In this document: positions 44,175-52,677 of the stretch, piece by piece
How the letters are laid out: each line of letters starts with the position of its first letter
Numbering within the stretch: position 1 is the first letter of the stretch
Source of the DNA: Azospirillum lipoferum
GTDB taxonomy: Bacteria; Pseudomonadota; Alphaproteobacteria; Azospirillales; Azospirillaceae
Assembly (NCBI RefSeq): GCF_024170005.1
Contig: NZ_JALJXJ010000010.1
Location: forward strand, 248,001-312,000
DNA length: 64,000 nt
Reading direction: 5' to 3'
Notes under the pieces: generated by a model
Told to the model about the DNA's origin: nothing
Seen by the model: the letters and a program-made list of their open reading frames with translations, nothing else
Database searches by the model: none
Translations under genes and position numbers: made by a program

Positions 44175-45071
44175 ATGGCTTCCGCACGGACCCCGCTCGA
44201 CGATTTGCGCCGCGAAATCGACCAGATCGACGACGCGATCCATGACCTGCTGATGCGGCGCGCCGCCGTGGTGGAACGCATCGGGGCGGCCAAGGGCAAT
44301 GGCGCGGCGGAGAACGGCGCTCAGCCCATCTTCCTCCGCCCGGCGCGGGAGGCGACGATCCTGCGGCGCCTGATGGCACGCCATGCCGGCTCTTTCCCCG
44401 CCCAGGTCGTCGTCCGCATCTGGCGGGAGATGATCACCGCCTTCACCCGCATGCAGGGCCCCTTCGCCGTCGCCGTCTATGCGCCGGAGGACCGCCGCGG
44501 ATTCTGGGATGTCGCCCGCGACCATTTCGGCGGCTTCGTGCCGATGACCGCCGTCAACACCCCCGCCGCAGCACTCCGTGCGGTGTCGGAGGGAACGGCG
44601 ACCGTCGCCGTCGTGCCCTATCCGGCCGAGGACGATTCGGATCCCTGGTGGCGCTTCCTGGTGTCGGCCGACGCCGGCCGGCCGCAGGTGGTGGCGCGGC
44701 TGCCCTTCGGCGGGCGCGGCAATGCCCGTGGCGAGAATCGCGACGCGCTCGCCATCGCCGCCGTCCCTCACGAGCCGACCGGCGACGACCGCACCCTGCT
44801 GAGCATCGAGATCGGCGGCGACCTCAGCCGCGGCCGGCTGAAGGATTCGCTGGAGGCCTGCGGCCTGCCACCGGTCAGCTTCTGCACCTGGCATCCGGCT
44901 GGCCATGCCACCGGGATGAGCGGTGGCGGCCCGTCGGTCCATCTGGTCGAGATTGCCGACTTCGTCGGGCAGGGCGACCCCCGCCTCGCCAGGCTGCTGG
45001 AGCGGTCGGGCGACATCCCCGTGCGGGTCAACGTCGTCGGCGGCTATGCCGTGCCGCTCGCTCTGGGCTGA
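44175..45071 (+). CDS. Chorismate mutase fused to a prephenate dehydratase-like domain
   Basis: 298 residues. The AroQ-class chorismate mutase domain occupies 1-90 (LDDLRREIDQIDDAIHDLLMRRAAVVERIGAAKG, with active-site Arg/Lys) and makes prephenate from chorismate. The rest (about 95-298; AVYAPEDRRGFWDVARDHFG, TATVAVVPYP) resembles a PBP/prephenate-dehydratase-like plus ACT arrangement, but the dehydratase TRF motif is not seen, so dehydratase activity is doubtful. Divergent from metX and upstream of hisC. Confidence 0.85.
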   Translation: MASARTPLDDLRREIDQIDDAIHDLLMRRAAVVERIGAAKGNGAAENGAQPIFLRPAREATILRRLMARHAGSFPAQVVVRIWREMITAFTRMQGPFAVAVYAPEDRRGFWDVARDHFGGFVPMTAVNTPAAALRAVSEGTATVAVVPYPAEDDSDPWWRFLVSADAGRPQVVARLPFGGRGNARGENRDALAIAAVPHEPTGDDRTLLSIEIGGDLSRGRLKDSLEACGLPPVSFCTWHPAGHATGMSGGGPSVHLVEIADFVGQGDPRLARLLERSGDIPVRVNVVGGYAVPLALG

Positions 45072-45136
45072 TGTGCGCGAATGAGGCGAGCCACCGGGGC
45101 GGCTCCTGCCTTATCCTGCCGGCCCGCCGTGAAACG

Positions 45137-45165
45137 ATGGAACAGTGCCGTCAGCAGTGTTCCAT
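45137..45165. promoter_or_regulatory. Inverted repeat upstream of hisC
   Basis: ATGGAACA (45137-45144) and TGTTCCAT (45158-45165) are perfect 8-bp arms with a 13-nt spacer; a further TGTTCCA follows at 45168-45174. It may be an operator or small hairpin; no T-run follows. Confidence 0.35.
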
Positions 45166-45222
45166 CCTGTTCCACCCCATCCATGAACCGCCCATCCACC
45201 AGCGTCGGAAGGTAAGCAGACC

Positions 45223-46314
45223 ATGACCCAGCCGAACGGCCCGCAGCCGCGTCCGGGGATTCTCGACATCGCCGCCTATGTCGGCGGCGAGCATCAGGGT
45301 CATATCCGCCTCGCCTCCAACGAAGGGGCGCTGGGGCCGAGCCCGAAGGCGATGGAGGCCTATGCGGCGGCGGCCTCCACCCTGCACCGCTATCCGGACG
45401 GTGGCTCGGCGGCGCTGCGCGGCGCCATCGCCAAGCGCTTCAACCTGGATGCCGACCGCATCGTCTGCGGCGCCGGGTCGGACGAGATCATCAGCCTGCT
45501 GATCCGCTCCTATGCCGGGCCGGGCGACGAGGTGCTGTATTCGCAATACGGCTTCCTGATGTACCCGATCGGCGCCAAGTCGGTCGGCGCCACGCCGGTG
45601 ACCGCGCCGGAGGACGGGCTGACCGCCAGCGTCGACAACCTGCTGGCCCGCGTCACCCCGCGTACCCGTCTTGTCTTCCTCGCCAACCCGAACAACCCGA
45701 CCGGCACCTATCTGCCGGCGTCGGAGGTGGCGCGGCTGCATGCCGGCCTGCCGCCGGACGTCATCCTGGTCATCGACGCGGCCTATGCCGAATACATGAA
45801 CAAGGACGACTACACCGCCGGCGAGGAGCTGGTGGAGAAGTTCCCCAACGTGGTGATGACCCGCACCTTCTCGAAGATCTTCGCGCTGGGCTCGCTGCGC
45901 ATCGGCTGGTGCTACGGTCCGGCCGGGATCGTCGACGTGCTGAACCGGGTGCGCGGCCCCTTCAACGTATCGACCGCCGCCCATGTCGCTGGCGTCGCCG
46001 CGGTGGAAGATGCCGAGTTCCTCGACCGCTCCCGCCGCCACAACGAGCAGTGGCGCGAATGGTTCTCCGCCATCGTGCGGGAACTGGGGCTGACGGTGCA
46101 TCCCAGCGTCACTAACTTCGTGCTGGTCGATTTCAAGGGCCAGCCTGCCGGCAAGGACGATGCCGAGGCCGCCCGCCAGTTCCTGAAGGCCCGCGGCATC
46201 CTGGTCCGCCAGATGCCCTCCTACGGCCTGCCGAGCTGCCTGCGCGTCACCATCGGCACCGAGCAGGAAATGCGCGCGGTAGCCGACGCGCTGCGGGACT
46301 TTCTGAAGGCGTAA
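45223..46314 (+). CDS. hisC: Histidinol-phosphate/aromatic aminotransferase
   Basis: 363-residue class I/II PLP aminotransferase. Seen: IRLASNEGALGPSPKA, LVFLANPNNPTGTYLP, PLP-binding VIDAAYAEY and the Schiff-base lysine in RTFSKIFALGSLRIGW (near 223), and C-terminal RVTIGTEQEM. In this gene context it likely also transaminates aromatic 2-oxo acids or prephenate in Phe/Tyr synthesis (inference). A bidirectional terminator follows at once; tyrC (prephenate dehydrogenase), a frequent neighbour, is absent. Confidence 0.92.
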   Translation: MTQPNGPQPRPGILDIAAYVGGEHQGHIRLASNEGALGPSPKAMEAYAAAASTLHRYPDGGSAALRGAIAKRFNLDADRIVCGAGSDEIISLLIRSYAGPGDEVLYSQYGFLMYPIGAKSVGATPVTAPEDGLTASVDNLLARVTPRTRLVFLANPNNPTGTYLPASEVARLHAGLPPDVILVIDAAYAEYMNKDDYTAGEELVEKFPNVVMTRTFSKIFALGSLRIGWCYGPAGIVDVLNRVRGPFNVSTAAHVAGVAAVEDAEFLDRSRRHNEQWREWFSAIVRELGLTVHPSVTNFVLVDFKGQPAGKDDAEAARQFLKARGILVRQMPSYGLPSCLRVTIGTEQEMRAVADALRDFLKA

Positions 46315-46330
46315 CGGTTTCCAGACAAAG

Positions 46331-46368
46331 AAAAGCCCGCTGGAACACCCGTTCCGGCGGGCTTTTTA
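46331..46368. terminator. Bidirectional terminator between hisC and the deaminase gene
   Basis: AAAGCCCGC-T-GGAAC pairs with GTTCC-G-GCGGGCTTT over a short ACCC loop. T-runs occur on both sides (TTTTT on plus, TTTTC on minus), so it serves both convergent genes. Confidence 0.88.
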
Positions 46369-46376
46369 TGTTCGCT

Positions 46377-47657
46377 TCAACCCCGCTTCAGCAGGAAGTC
46401 GACCGCTTCCGGCCGGCCCGGCAGGTCGAGCTTCGCCTGCACCGGTTCGCAGCGGCTGACGATCCGGCCGCGGCGCAGGACGAACAGGCGGGCGGCGCGG
46501 GTGCGGATCGCCTCGACCGCGCTACCGGCCTGGAGCACAACAAGGTCGGCGTTGCATCCCGGCTCCAGCCCGTATCCGTCCAGATGCAGCAGGCGGGCCG
46601 GGTTGATCGTCACCGCGTCGAAGGCGGCCTTGATGCCGTCCTGCCCAGTCATCTGGCCGACATGCAGCCCCATATGCGCCACCTCCAGCATGTCGCCGGA
46701 GCCCAGCGGGTACCAGGGGTCCATCACGCAGTCATGGCCGAAGGCGACCGTCAGTCCGGCGGCCATCAGCTCCGGCACGCGGGTCATGCCGCGGCGCTTT
46801 GGGTAGGTGTCGTGGCGGCCCTGGAGGACGATGTTGATCAGCGGGTTGGCGATCACCCCCAGCCGCGCCTCCGCCATCAGCGGGATCAGCTTGGAGACAT
46901 AGTAGTTGTCCATCGAGTGCATCGAGGTCAGGTGCGACCCCGTCACCCGACCATGCAGACCCAGCCGCTGCGTCTCGTAGGCCAGCGTCTCGACATGGCG
47001 GGACAGCGGGTCGTCGCTCTCGTCGCAATGCATGTCGACCAGCAGCCCGCGCTCCGCCGCGGTCTCGCAGAGCAGGCGGACGGAGGCGGCGCCGTCGGCC
47101 ATGGTGCGCTCGAAATGCGGGATGCCGCCGACGACATCGACGCCCATGTCGAGCGCCCGGATCAGCAGCTCCTTGGCGCCCGGTGCGCGGAGAACACCGT
47201 CCTGCGGGAAGGCGACCAACTGGAGGTCGAGATAGGGAGCGACGCGCTTCTTGACGTCCAACAGCGCTTCGGTCGCCAGCAGGCGCGGGTCGCAGATGTC
47301 GACATGGCTGCGGATCGCCAGCAACCCGCGCCCGACTGCCCAGTCGCAGTAAGCGAGCGCCCGCTCGATGATGGCGTCCTGCACCAGCTGCGGTTTCAGC
47401 TCGCCCCACAGCGCGATGCCCTCCAGCAGGGTGCCGCTCTGGTTGACGCGCGGCAGGCCGTAGCTGAGCGTGCTGTCCATATGGAAATGGGCATCGACGA
47501 AGGGCGGGCTGACCAGCCGGCCGGTGGCGTCGATCTCCGCCGCGGCTTCGCCCACCAGATTCGCTTCGACCGCGGTGATCTGGCCGCCCCTGATGCCGAT
47601 GTCGATGCCGCTGCGGCCATCCGGCAGGGTGGCGCGGCGCAGGATCAGGTCGAACAT
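46377..47657 (-). CDS. codA: Cytosine deaminase-like amidohydrolase
   Basis: 426 residues, like E. coli CodA (427). Metal-dependent amidohydrolase that would convert cytosine to uracil and ammonia. Seen: PPFVDAHFHMDST (metal HxH near 60), GLLVDMHCDESDDPLSRHVETLA (His and Glu near 214) and AFGHDCVMDPWYPLGSGDM (Asp near 313). AAAGGAG precedes the ATG, which overlaps the permease stop (ATGA). Last gene of a nucleobase importer operon, so import and deamination are linked. The exact base (cytosine, isoguanine or other) is inferred. Confidence 0.88.
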   Translation of the reverse strand: MFDLILRRATLPDGRSGIDIGIRGGQITAVEANLVGEAAAEIDATGRLVSPPFVDAHFHMDSTLSYGLPRVNQSGTLLEGIALWGELKPQLVQDAIIERALAYCDWAVGRGLLAIRSHVDICDPRLLATEALLDVKKRVAPYLDLQLVAFPQDGVLRAPGAKELLIRALDMGVDVVGGIPHFERTMADGAASVRLLCETAAERGLLVDMHCDESDDPLSRHVETLAYETQRLGLHGRVTGSHLTSMHSMDNYYVSKLIPLMAEARLGVIANPLINIVLQGRHDTYPKRRGMTRVPELMAAGLTVAFGHDCVMDPWYPLGSGDMLEVAHMGLHVGQMTGQDGIKAAFDAVTINPARLLHLDGYGLEPGCNADLVVLQAGSAVEAIRTRAARLFVLRRGRIVSRCEPVQAKLDLPGRPEAVDFLLKRG

Positions 47658-48580
47658 CAGCGTTCTCCTTTGCGGTACGGGATCATCAGGGCGCGCGGGT
47701 AGGAGGCCCGGCGGGCCACCAGCACCAGCGCCAGGATGCTCAACAGATAGGGCATCATCAGGAACAGCTGGTAGGGCAGGACGCCGCCGCTCGCCTGCTG
47801 CAGCCGCAGTTGCAGCGCGTCGAACACCGCGAACAGCAGGGCGCCCAGCAGAGCCTTGCCCGGCCGCCAGGAGGCGAAGACCACCAGCGCGATGCAGATC
47901 CAGCCGCGCCCGTTGACCATGTTGAAGAAGAAGGCGTTGAAGGCCGACAGGGTCAGGAAGGCGCCGGCCAGCGCCATCAGCGCGCTGCCCGCTACCACCG
48001 CACCGATGCGGATGGCGGTGACGTTCAGCCCCTGCGCCTCGGCGGCGGCCGGATTCTCGCCGACCATCCGCACCGCCAGCCCGACCGGCGTGCGGTACAG
48101 CACGTACGCGACCGCAACGACCAGAAGGAACGCAAGGTAGGTCAGCGGCGTCTGGGCCAGGGCGCCGGGCAAGGCCAGCGGCTGGAACGGCTCGACGGTC
48201 GGCGGGGTGCTGGCCTGCGGCAGGACGAGGCGATAGACGAAATAGGACAGGCTGGTGCCCAGCAGGGTCACGCCGATGCCGGTCACATGCTGCGACAGGC
48301 CGAGCGGCACGGTCAGCGCCGCATGCAGCAGGCCGAGCAGCGCGCCGCAGGCAGCGGCGACCAGCACGCCGGTCCACAGGTCGGCCCCCTGGTAGACCGC
48401 CATCCAGCCGGCCATGGCCCCCAGCGTCATGATGCCTTCGATGCCGAGATTCAGCACGCCGGCCCGTTCGCACACCAACTCGCCCAGCGTGCCCAGCACA
48501 TAGGGGGTGGCGATGCGCAGCACCGCGGTCCAGAAGGCGGCCGACAGCAGGATGTCGAGGAGGATCGACAGGAAATCCAT
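47657..48580 (-). CDS. Nucleoside/nucleobase ABC transporter, permease 2
   Basis: 307-residue BPD_transp_2 family membrane protein with about eight helices, similar to NupQ/BmpC-type permeases. Motifs GELVCERAGVLNLGIEGIMTLGAMAGW, AVRMVGENPAAAEAQGLN (cytoplasmic coupling loop) and FNMVNGRGWICIALVVFASW are diagnostic. Stop overlaps the deaminase start; it follows permease 1 by 6 bp. Confidence 0.92.
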   Translation of the reverse strand: MDFLSILLDILLSAAFWTAVLRIATPYVLGTLGELVCERAGVLNLGIEGIMTLGAMAGWMAVYQGADLWTGVLVAAACGALLGLLHAALTVPLGLSQHVTGIGVTLLGTSLSYFVYRLVLPQASTPPTVEPFQPLALPGALAQTPLTYLAFLLVVAVAYVLYRTPVGLAVRMVGENPAAAEAQGLNVTAIRIGAVVAGSALMALAGAFLTLSAFNAFFFNMVNGRGWICIALVVFASWRPGKALLGALLFAVFDALQLRLQQASGGVLPYQLFLMMPYLLSILALVLVARRASYPRALMIPYRKGER

Positions 48581-48586
48581 AACCCC

Positions 48587-49636
48587 TTACCCCCGCCGCA
48601 GCCGGTAGCGCGCCAGCAGCCCGGCGACCAGCATGCACAACAGGCTGGCGGCGACCAGGACGTCGGCGATGTAGTTGGGAACCGGCATGGCGCGGCTCAT
48701 GGCGTCGGCGCCGACGAAGATGCCGGCGATGAACAGCGCGGCCCCCACCACGCCGATGGGATGCAACTGGGCCAGCATGGCGACGACGATGCCGTTGTAG
48801 CCGAAGCCCGGCGACAGGTCGAGCGTCAGATAGCCCTTCAGCCCGCAGACCTCCGCCGCACCCGCCAGCCCGGCGAGCCCGCCCGACAGCAGGGCGGTGC
48901 GCAGCATGACCCGCGTCACCGGCATGCCGGCGAAGGCGGCGGCGCGCGGATTGGCGCCGACCGCGCGATTCTCGTAGCCCCAGATGGTCCGGGTATCGAC
49001 CAGCCACAGTAGCACCGACAGGCCGAGCGCGATGGCCAGCCCGGCATGCAGGCGGGTACGCGCCACCAGCTTGGGAAGCTCCGCCGCCTCGACGACCGGC
49101 GCCGATTGCGGCCAGCCCATGCCCATCGGGTCCTTCAGGGCGCCTTCCAGCAGCATCGACACCAGCAGCAGCACGACGAAGTTCAGCAGCAGGGTGGTCA
49201 CCACCTCGTCGACGCCGAAGCGGACCTTCAGCACGGCGGGACCGAGCAGGGTGACACCGCCCGCCGCCATGCCGGCGATCATCACCACCGGGATCAGCGC
49301 CCAGGCCGGCAGGTCGAGCATGCCGCCGCCGACCACCACGGCGGCCAGCGCCCCCATGTAGAGCTGCCCCTCCGCCCCGATGTTCCACAGCTTGGCGCGG
49401 AAGGCGACGGCGGCGGCAAGCCCGGTCAGGATCAGCGGGGTGGCGCGGGTCAGCGTCTCGGTCAGGGCGAAGCGGGAGCCGACGGCGCCCTCGAACAGCA
49501 GGCCGTAGGCACGCAGCACCGGGGCGCCGGTCCAGGCGACCAGCAGGGCGCAGAGCGCCAGCGCCGCCGCCACGGCGCCCACCGGCGCCAGCAGCCGCAG
49601 GGCGAGCGGGGTATCGGTGCGCGGTTCAAGCCGCAT
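48587..49636 (-). CDS. Nucleoside/nucleobase ABC transporter, permease 1
   Basis: 349-residue BPD_transp_2 permease of the NupP/YufP type. Seen: LTGLAAAVAFRAKLWNIGAEGQLYMGALAA, RFGVDEVVTTLLLNFVVLLLV, and coupling loop YENRAVGANPRAAAFAGMPV, then GFGYNGIVVAMLAQLHPIGV. The ATG at 49636 lies within the ATPase 3' end (11-bp overlap), indicating coupled translation. Confidence 0.92.
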   Translation of the reverse strand: MRLEPRTDTPLALRLLAPVGAVAAALALCALLVAWTGAPVLRAYGLLFEGAVGSRFALTETLTRATPLILTGLAAAVAFRAKLWNIGAEGQLYMGALAAVVVGGGMLDLPAWALIPVVMIAGMAAGGVTLLGPAVLKVRFGVDEVVTTLLLNFVVLLLVSMLLEGALKDPMGMGWPQSAPVVEAAELPKLVARTRLHAGLAIALGLSVLLWLVDTRTIWGYENRAVGANPRAAAFAGMPVTRVMLRTALLSGGLAGLAGAAEVCGLKGYLTLDLSPGFGYNGIVVAMLAQLHPIGVVGAALFIAGIFVGADAMSRAMPVPNYIADVLVAASLLCMLVAGLLARYRLRRG

Positions 49637-51194
49637 CAACAGTCTCCGGCAGGATGTCGCGCAAAATGTCCCAATGCCCGGCCATCAGCAGACCGAGCTG
49701 GCTGACCGACACCCGGTCATGCGGCAGAAGCGGGGTGAGGCGCCCGTGATAGGCGACGGTGACGCAGTCGGCCAGCGCCAGGATCTCGTCCAGATCCTCG
49801 GAGATCAGCAGGACGCCGGCTCCGGCGGCACGGGCGTCGAGCAGCCGGCTGTGGACGTAGGACACCGCCCCGATGTCGAGCCCGCGCGTCGGCTGGCTCG
49901 CCAGGATCAGGTCCGGTCCGTGGGCCAGGGTGCGGCCCAGGATCAGCTTCTGCATGTTGCCGCCCGACAGCAGCTGCGTCCGGGCGTCGGGACCGGGGCA
50001 GCGGACGTCGAACTCCTCGATCACCTTGCGGGCGTAAGTCCTTGCGGCCCCGCGCCGCAGCACGCCGAAGCGGGAGAAGGATGAGTCGTGGTAGCGCTCG
50101 GCGATCAGGTTTTCCCATACCGACATGGCGCCGACGAGGCCGGCGCTGTGGCGGTCCTCCGGGATGCGGGCGACGCCGCGCCGGACCATGTCGGCCGGGT
50201 CGCCATGCTCCACCACGCTGCCCTTCAAGGACAGCCGGCCGGAATCAGGGCGGATCAGGCCGCTGACCAGCTCCGCGAGCGCGGTCTGGCCGTTGCCGGA
50301 TACGCCGGCGATGCCGACTACCTGATGGCGGCGCACCGTCAAATCGACGCCGTCCAGCAGCGGACGGCCATGACCCGACGCCACCGTGACGCCCGACAGC
50401 TCTAGCACCGGTTCACCGGGGCTGAGCGGGGCGGGCGCCGGCGGCTTGACGCTGCGGCCGACCATCAGCTCGGCCAGCCTGGCGCGGTCGGTGGAGGCGG
50501 TGGCGTGGGTGGCGACCAGCTTGCCGGCGCGCAGGACGGCGACGGTGTCGCTGGCGGCGAAGACCTCGTTCATCTTGTGGCTGATGAAGACGACGGCCAA
50601 GCCATCGGCGGTCAGCCGGCGCAGCGTCTCGAACAGCCCGGCCGATTCCTGCGGCGTCAGCACCGCGGTCGGCTCGTCGAGGATCAGGATGCGGGCATCG
50701 CGGTAGAGCGCCTTCAGGATCTCCACCCGCTGGCGCTCGCCGACCGACAGGTCGCCGACCAGCGCGTCCGGCCGCACCTCCAGCCCGAAGCGCTGGGAGA
50801 GGTCGAGCAGCCGGCGGCGGGCGGCACCCCGGTCGGAGCGCCAGCGCCACAGCGATTCGGTCCCGACGGCGATGTTGTCCAGCACCGACAGATTGTCCGC
50901 CAGGGTGAAATGCTGGTGGACCATGCCGATGCCGGCCTCCAGCGCCGCGCGGGGCGAACCCGGCGGCAGCGGACGGCCGAACGCCTCGATGCTGCCCTCG
51001 TCGGCGACGTAATGGCCGAAGAGGATGTTCATCAGGGTGGTCTTGCCGGCGCCGTTCTCGCCAAGAAGGGCCAGCACCTCGCCGGCGCGGAGCGTCAGCG
51101 AGATGTTGTCGTTGGCGAGCAGCGGACCGAACCGCTTCGAAATGCCGGCGAGCCGGAGGACGACCTCCGGCCCGCCTTTCATGGGCGATGACAT
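49626..51194 (-). CDS. Nucleoside/nucleobase ABC transporter, duplicated ATPase
   Basis: 522 residues with two ABC domains (about 10-240 and 260-505), as in sugar and nucleoside importers. Domain 1 has Walker A LGENGAGKTTLM, signature LSVGERQRVEILKAL, Walker B ILILDEPTAVLT and H-loop FISHKMNEV. Domain 2 has a degenerate Walker A (GVSGNGQTAL), signature LSGGNMQKLILGR and LILASQPTRGLD, typical of the inactive half. Start at MSSPMKGG or MKGG four codons on. Confidence 0.92.
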   Translation of the reverse strand: MSSPMKGGPEVVLRLAGISKRFGPLLANDNISLTLRAGEVLALLGENGAGKTTLMNILFGHYVADEGSIEAFGRPLPPGSPRAALEAGIGMVHQHFTLADNLSVLDNIAVGTESLWRWRSDRGAARRRLLDLSQRFGLEVRPDALVGDLSVGERQRVEILKALYRDARILILDEPTAVLTPQESAGLFETLRRLTADGLAVVFISHKMNEVFAASDTVAVLRAGKLVATHATASTDRARLAELMVGRSVKPPAPAPLSPGEPVLELSGVTVASGHGRPLLDGVDLTVRRHQVVGIAGVSGNGQTALAELVSGLIRPDSGRLSLKGSVVEHGDPADMVRRGVARIPEDRHSAGLVGAMSVWENLIAERYHDSSFSRFGVLRRGAARTYARKVIEEFDVRCPGPDARTQLLSGGNMQKLILGRTLAHGPDLILASQPTRGLDIGAVSYVHSRLLDARAAGAGVLLISEDLDEILALADCVTVAYHGRLTPLLPHDRVSVSQLGLLMAGHWDILRDILPETVDAA

Positions 51195-51211
51195 CGGGGA
51201 TGCGCCAAGCG

Positions 51212-52252
51212 TCACATCGTCGACTTCGGCTCGGCGTCGTTGACCTTCACGGTGAACTTGCCGTCGCGGATCTGCTGCTCGCGCTCCTTCACCTTCGCCT
51301 TGATGGCGTCGGGAACCTTCGACTCGAAGGTGCCGAGCGGCGCGAGGCTGGAGCCCTTGTGCGCCATCATGCTGTAGGGCCCGTAATCCTCGGCCTTGTA
51401 GCTGCCGGCCTTCACCGCGGCGATGGCGCGCTCCACCGACGGCTCCATGTGCCACAGGGCGCTGGCGACGACGGTGTCGGGATACTGCGGCTGGGTGTCG
51501 ATGACGTTGCCGATGGCGAGCACCTTGCGCTCCTTGGCGGCGTCGGACACGCCGAAGCGCTCGGCGTACATCACGTCGGCGCCGCGGTCGATCATGGCGA
51601 AGGCGGCTTCCTTGGCCTTGGGCGGGTCGAACCAGGAGCCGATGAAGCTGACGGAGAACTTGACCTGCGGGTTGACCTCCTTGGCGCCTTCCATGAAGGC
51701 GTTCATCAGGCGGTTCACCTCGGGGATCGGATAGCCGCCGACCATGCCGATCATGTTCGACTTGGTCATGCCGCCGGCGACCATGCCGGACAGATAGGCC
51801 GGCTCCTGGATGTAGTTGTCGAAGACCGAGAAGTTCGGTTCCTGCGGCTTGAAGCTGGAGCCCATGACGAAGGCGGTCTTCGGATAGTCCTTGGCGACGG
51901 CGCGGGCGGCGCGCTCCACCCCGAACACCTCGCCGAAGACCAGCTGCTGGCCGGCCTCGGCATATTGGCGCATCACGCGCTCATAATCGGTGTTGGCAAC
52001 CGACTCGGCCCAGACATACTCGATCTCGCCACGGTCGGCGGCGGCCTTCAGCGCGACATGGATACGGCTTACCCACTGCTGCTCGATCGGCACGGTGTAG
52101 ATGCCGGCGACCTTCAGCTTGCCCTGCGCGAAGGCCGGCAGGGACCCGCCGGCCGCCGCCGCGAAGGCCACCGCGGCGACACCGCACAGCACCGCACGGC
52201 GTGTCATTCCCAGGACGCTCATGCCCAGATCCCCCATCCCCCGAACCGACAT
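51212..52252 (-). CDS. BMP-family substrate-binding protein
   Basis: 346 residues. BMP/PnrA-like periplasmic protein that binds purine nucleosides or bases. Signal region MTRRAVLCGVAAVAFAAAAG (Tat-like RR) cleaves near LPAFAQG. Core: KVAGIYTVPIEQQWVSRIHVALKAA, GMVGGYPIPEVNRLMNAF and VMYAERFGVSDAAKERKV. First gene of the five-gene operon running down to the deaminase. Start 52252 has AGGGGA 7 bp upstream; ATGs at 52222 and 52207 are alternatives. Confidence 0.9.
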   Translation of the reverse strand: MSVRGMGDLGMSVLGMTRRAVLCGVAAVAFAAAAGGSLPAFAQGKLKVAGIYTVPIEQQWVSRIHVALKAAADRGEIEYVWAESVANTDYERVMRQYAEAGQQLVFGEVFGVERAARAVAKDYPKTAFVMGSSFKPQEPNFSVFDNYIQEPAYLSGMVAGGMTKSNMIGMVGGYPIPEVNRLMNAFMEGAKEVNPQVKFSVSFIGSWFDPPKAKEAAFAMIDRGADVMYAERFGVSDAAKERKVLAIGNVIDTQPQYPDTVVASALWHMEPSVERAIAAVKAGSYKAEDYGPYSMMAHKGSSLAPLGTFESKVPDAIKAKVKEREQQIRDGKFTVKVNDAEPKSTM

Positions 52253-52335
52253 CGTTCAGTCCCCTGTGTTGCTGAGTATCGTTGGCTGCAAATTGCTCGC
52301 AGCGATATGGCTGACCCGCCGGGAGCATGAATACT

Positions 52336-52349
52336 CGGGAATGTTCCCG
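52336..52349. promoter_or_regulatory. Palindrome in the promoter region of the BMP operon
   Basis: CGGGAA-TG-TTCCCG, 6-bp arms, 85 bp before the BMP start. Possible operator; no clear -35/-10 pair was found in 52253-52497. Confidence 0.35.
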
Positions 52350-52497
52350 CAATCCATGGACCTCGTAAGGGCCGGCATGCAAATGCAACGGAAATGCCAT
52401 CGGCCGGAGCCGCCGCCCACCTCGCAGGCATGGCGCTTCGGCCGGTCAGAATGCTGGCATGTGACCGAAAAAAGGGCAACGCTTCTTGGCGATTTGG

Positions 52498-52677
52498 TCA
52501 GGATCGTGGCGTGTCACCCTCCGGCCTCTGGCCGTGCTTGCGGGCATCGCCGCGGCAGCGGTCGGAGCAGTATTTCACCTCGTCCCACACCCGCTCCCAT
52601 TTCTTGCGCCACGTGAAAGGGCGGTTGCAGACCGGGCAGGTCTTGGTCGGCAGGTCGGCCTTCCTGACGCCTCTCAC
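52498..52677 (-). CDS. DUF2256 zinc-ribbon-like small protein
   Basis: 59 residues with the full DUF2256 signature KTCPVCNRPFTWRKKW followed by VKYCSDRCR: two CxxC-type pairs (CPVC and CSDRC) that would bind zinc. The GTG start at 52677 overlaps the IclR stop (GTGA) and has GGGAGG about 9 bp upstream. In other bacteria DUF2256 often sits beside photolyase-like or RNA genes; being coupled to an IclR regulator is unusual. Function unknown. Confidence 0.85.
   Translation of the reverse strand: MRGVRKADLPTKTCPVCNRPFTWRKKWERVWDEVKYCSDRCRGDARKHGQRPEGDTPRS

Noticed and set aside
46377..49388. Apparent 1003-residue fusion of a permease-region peptide with the cytosine deaminase
   Set aside because: Only the last 426 residues are the deaminase; the upstream part is out of frame with the real permeases, and the ATG at 47657 has a strong AAAGGAG site.
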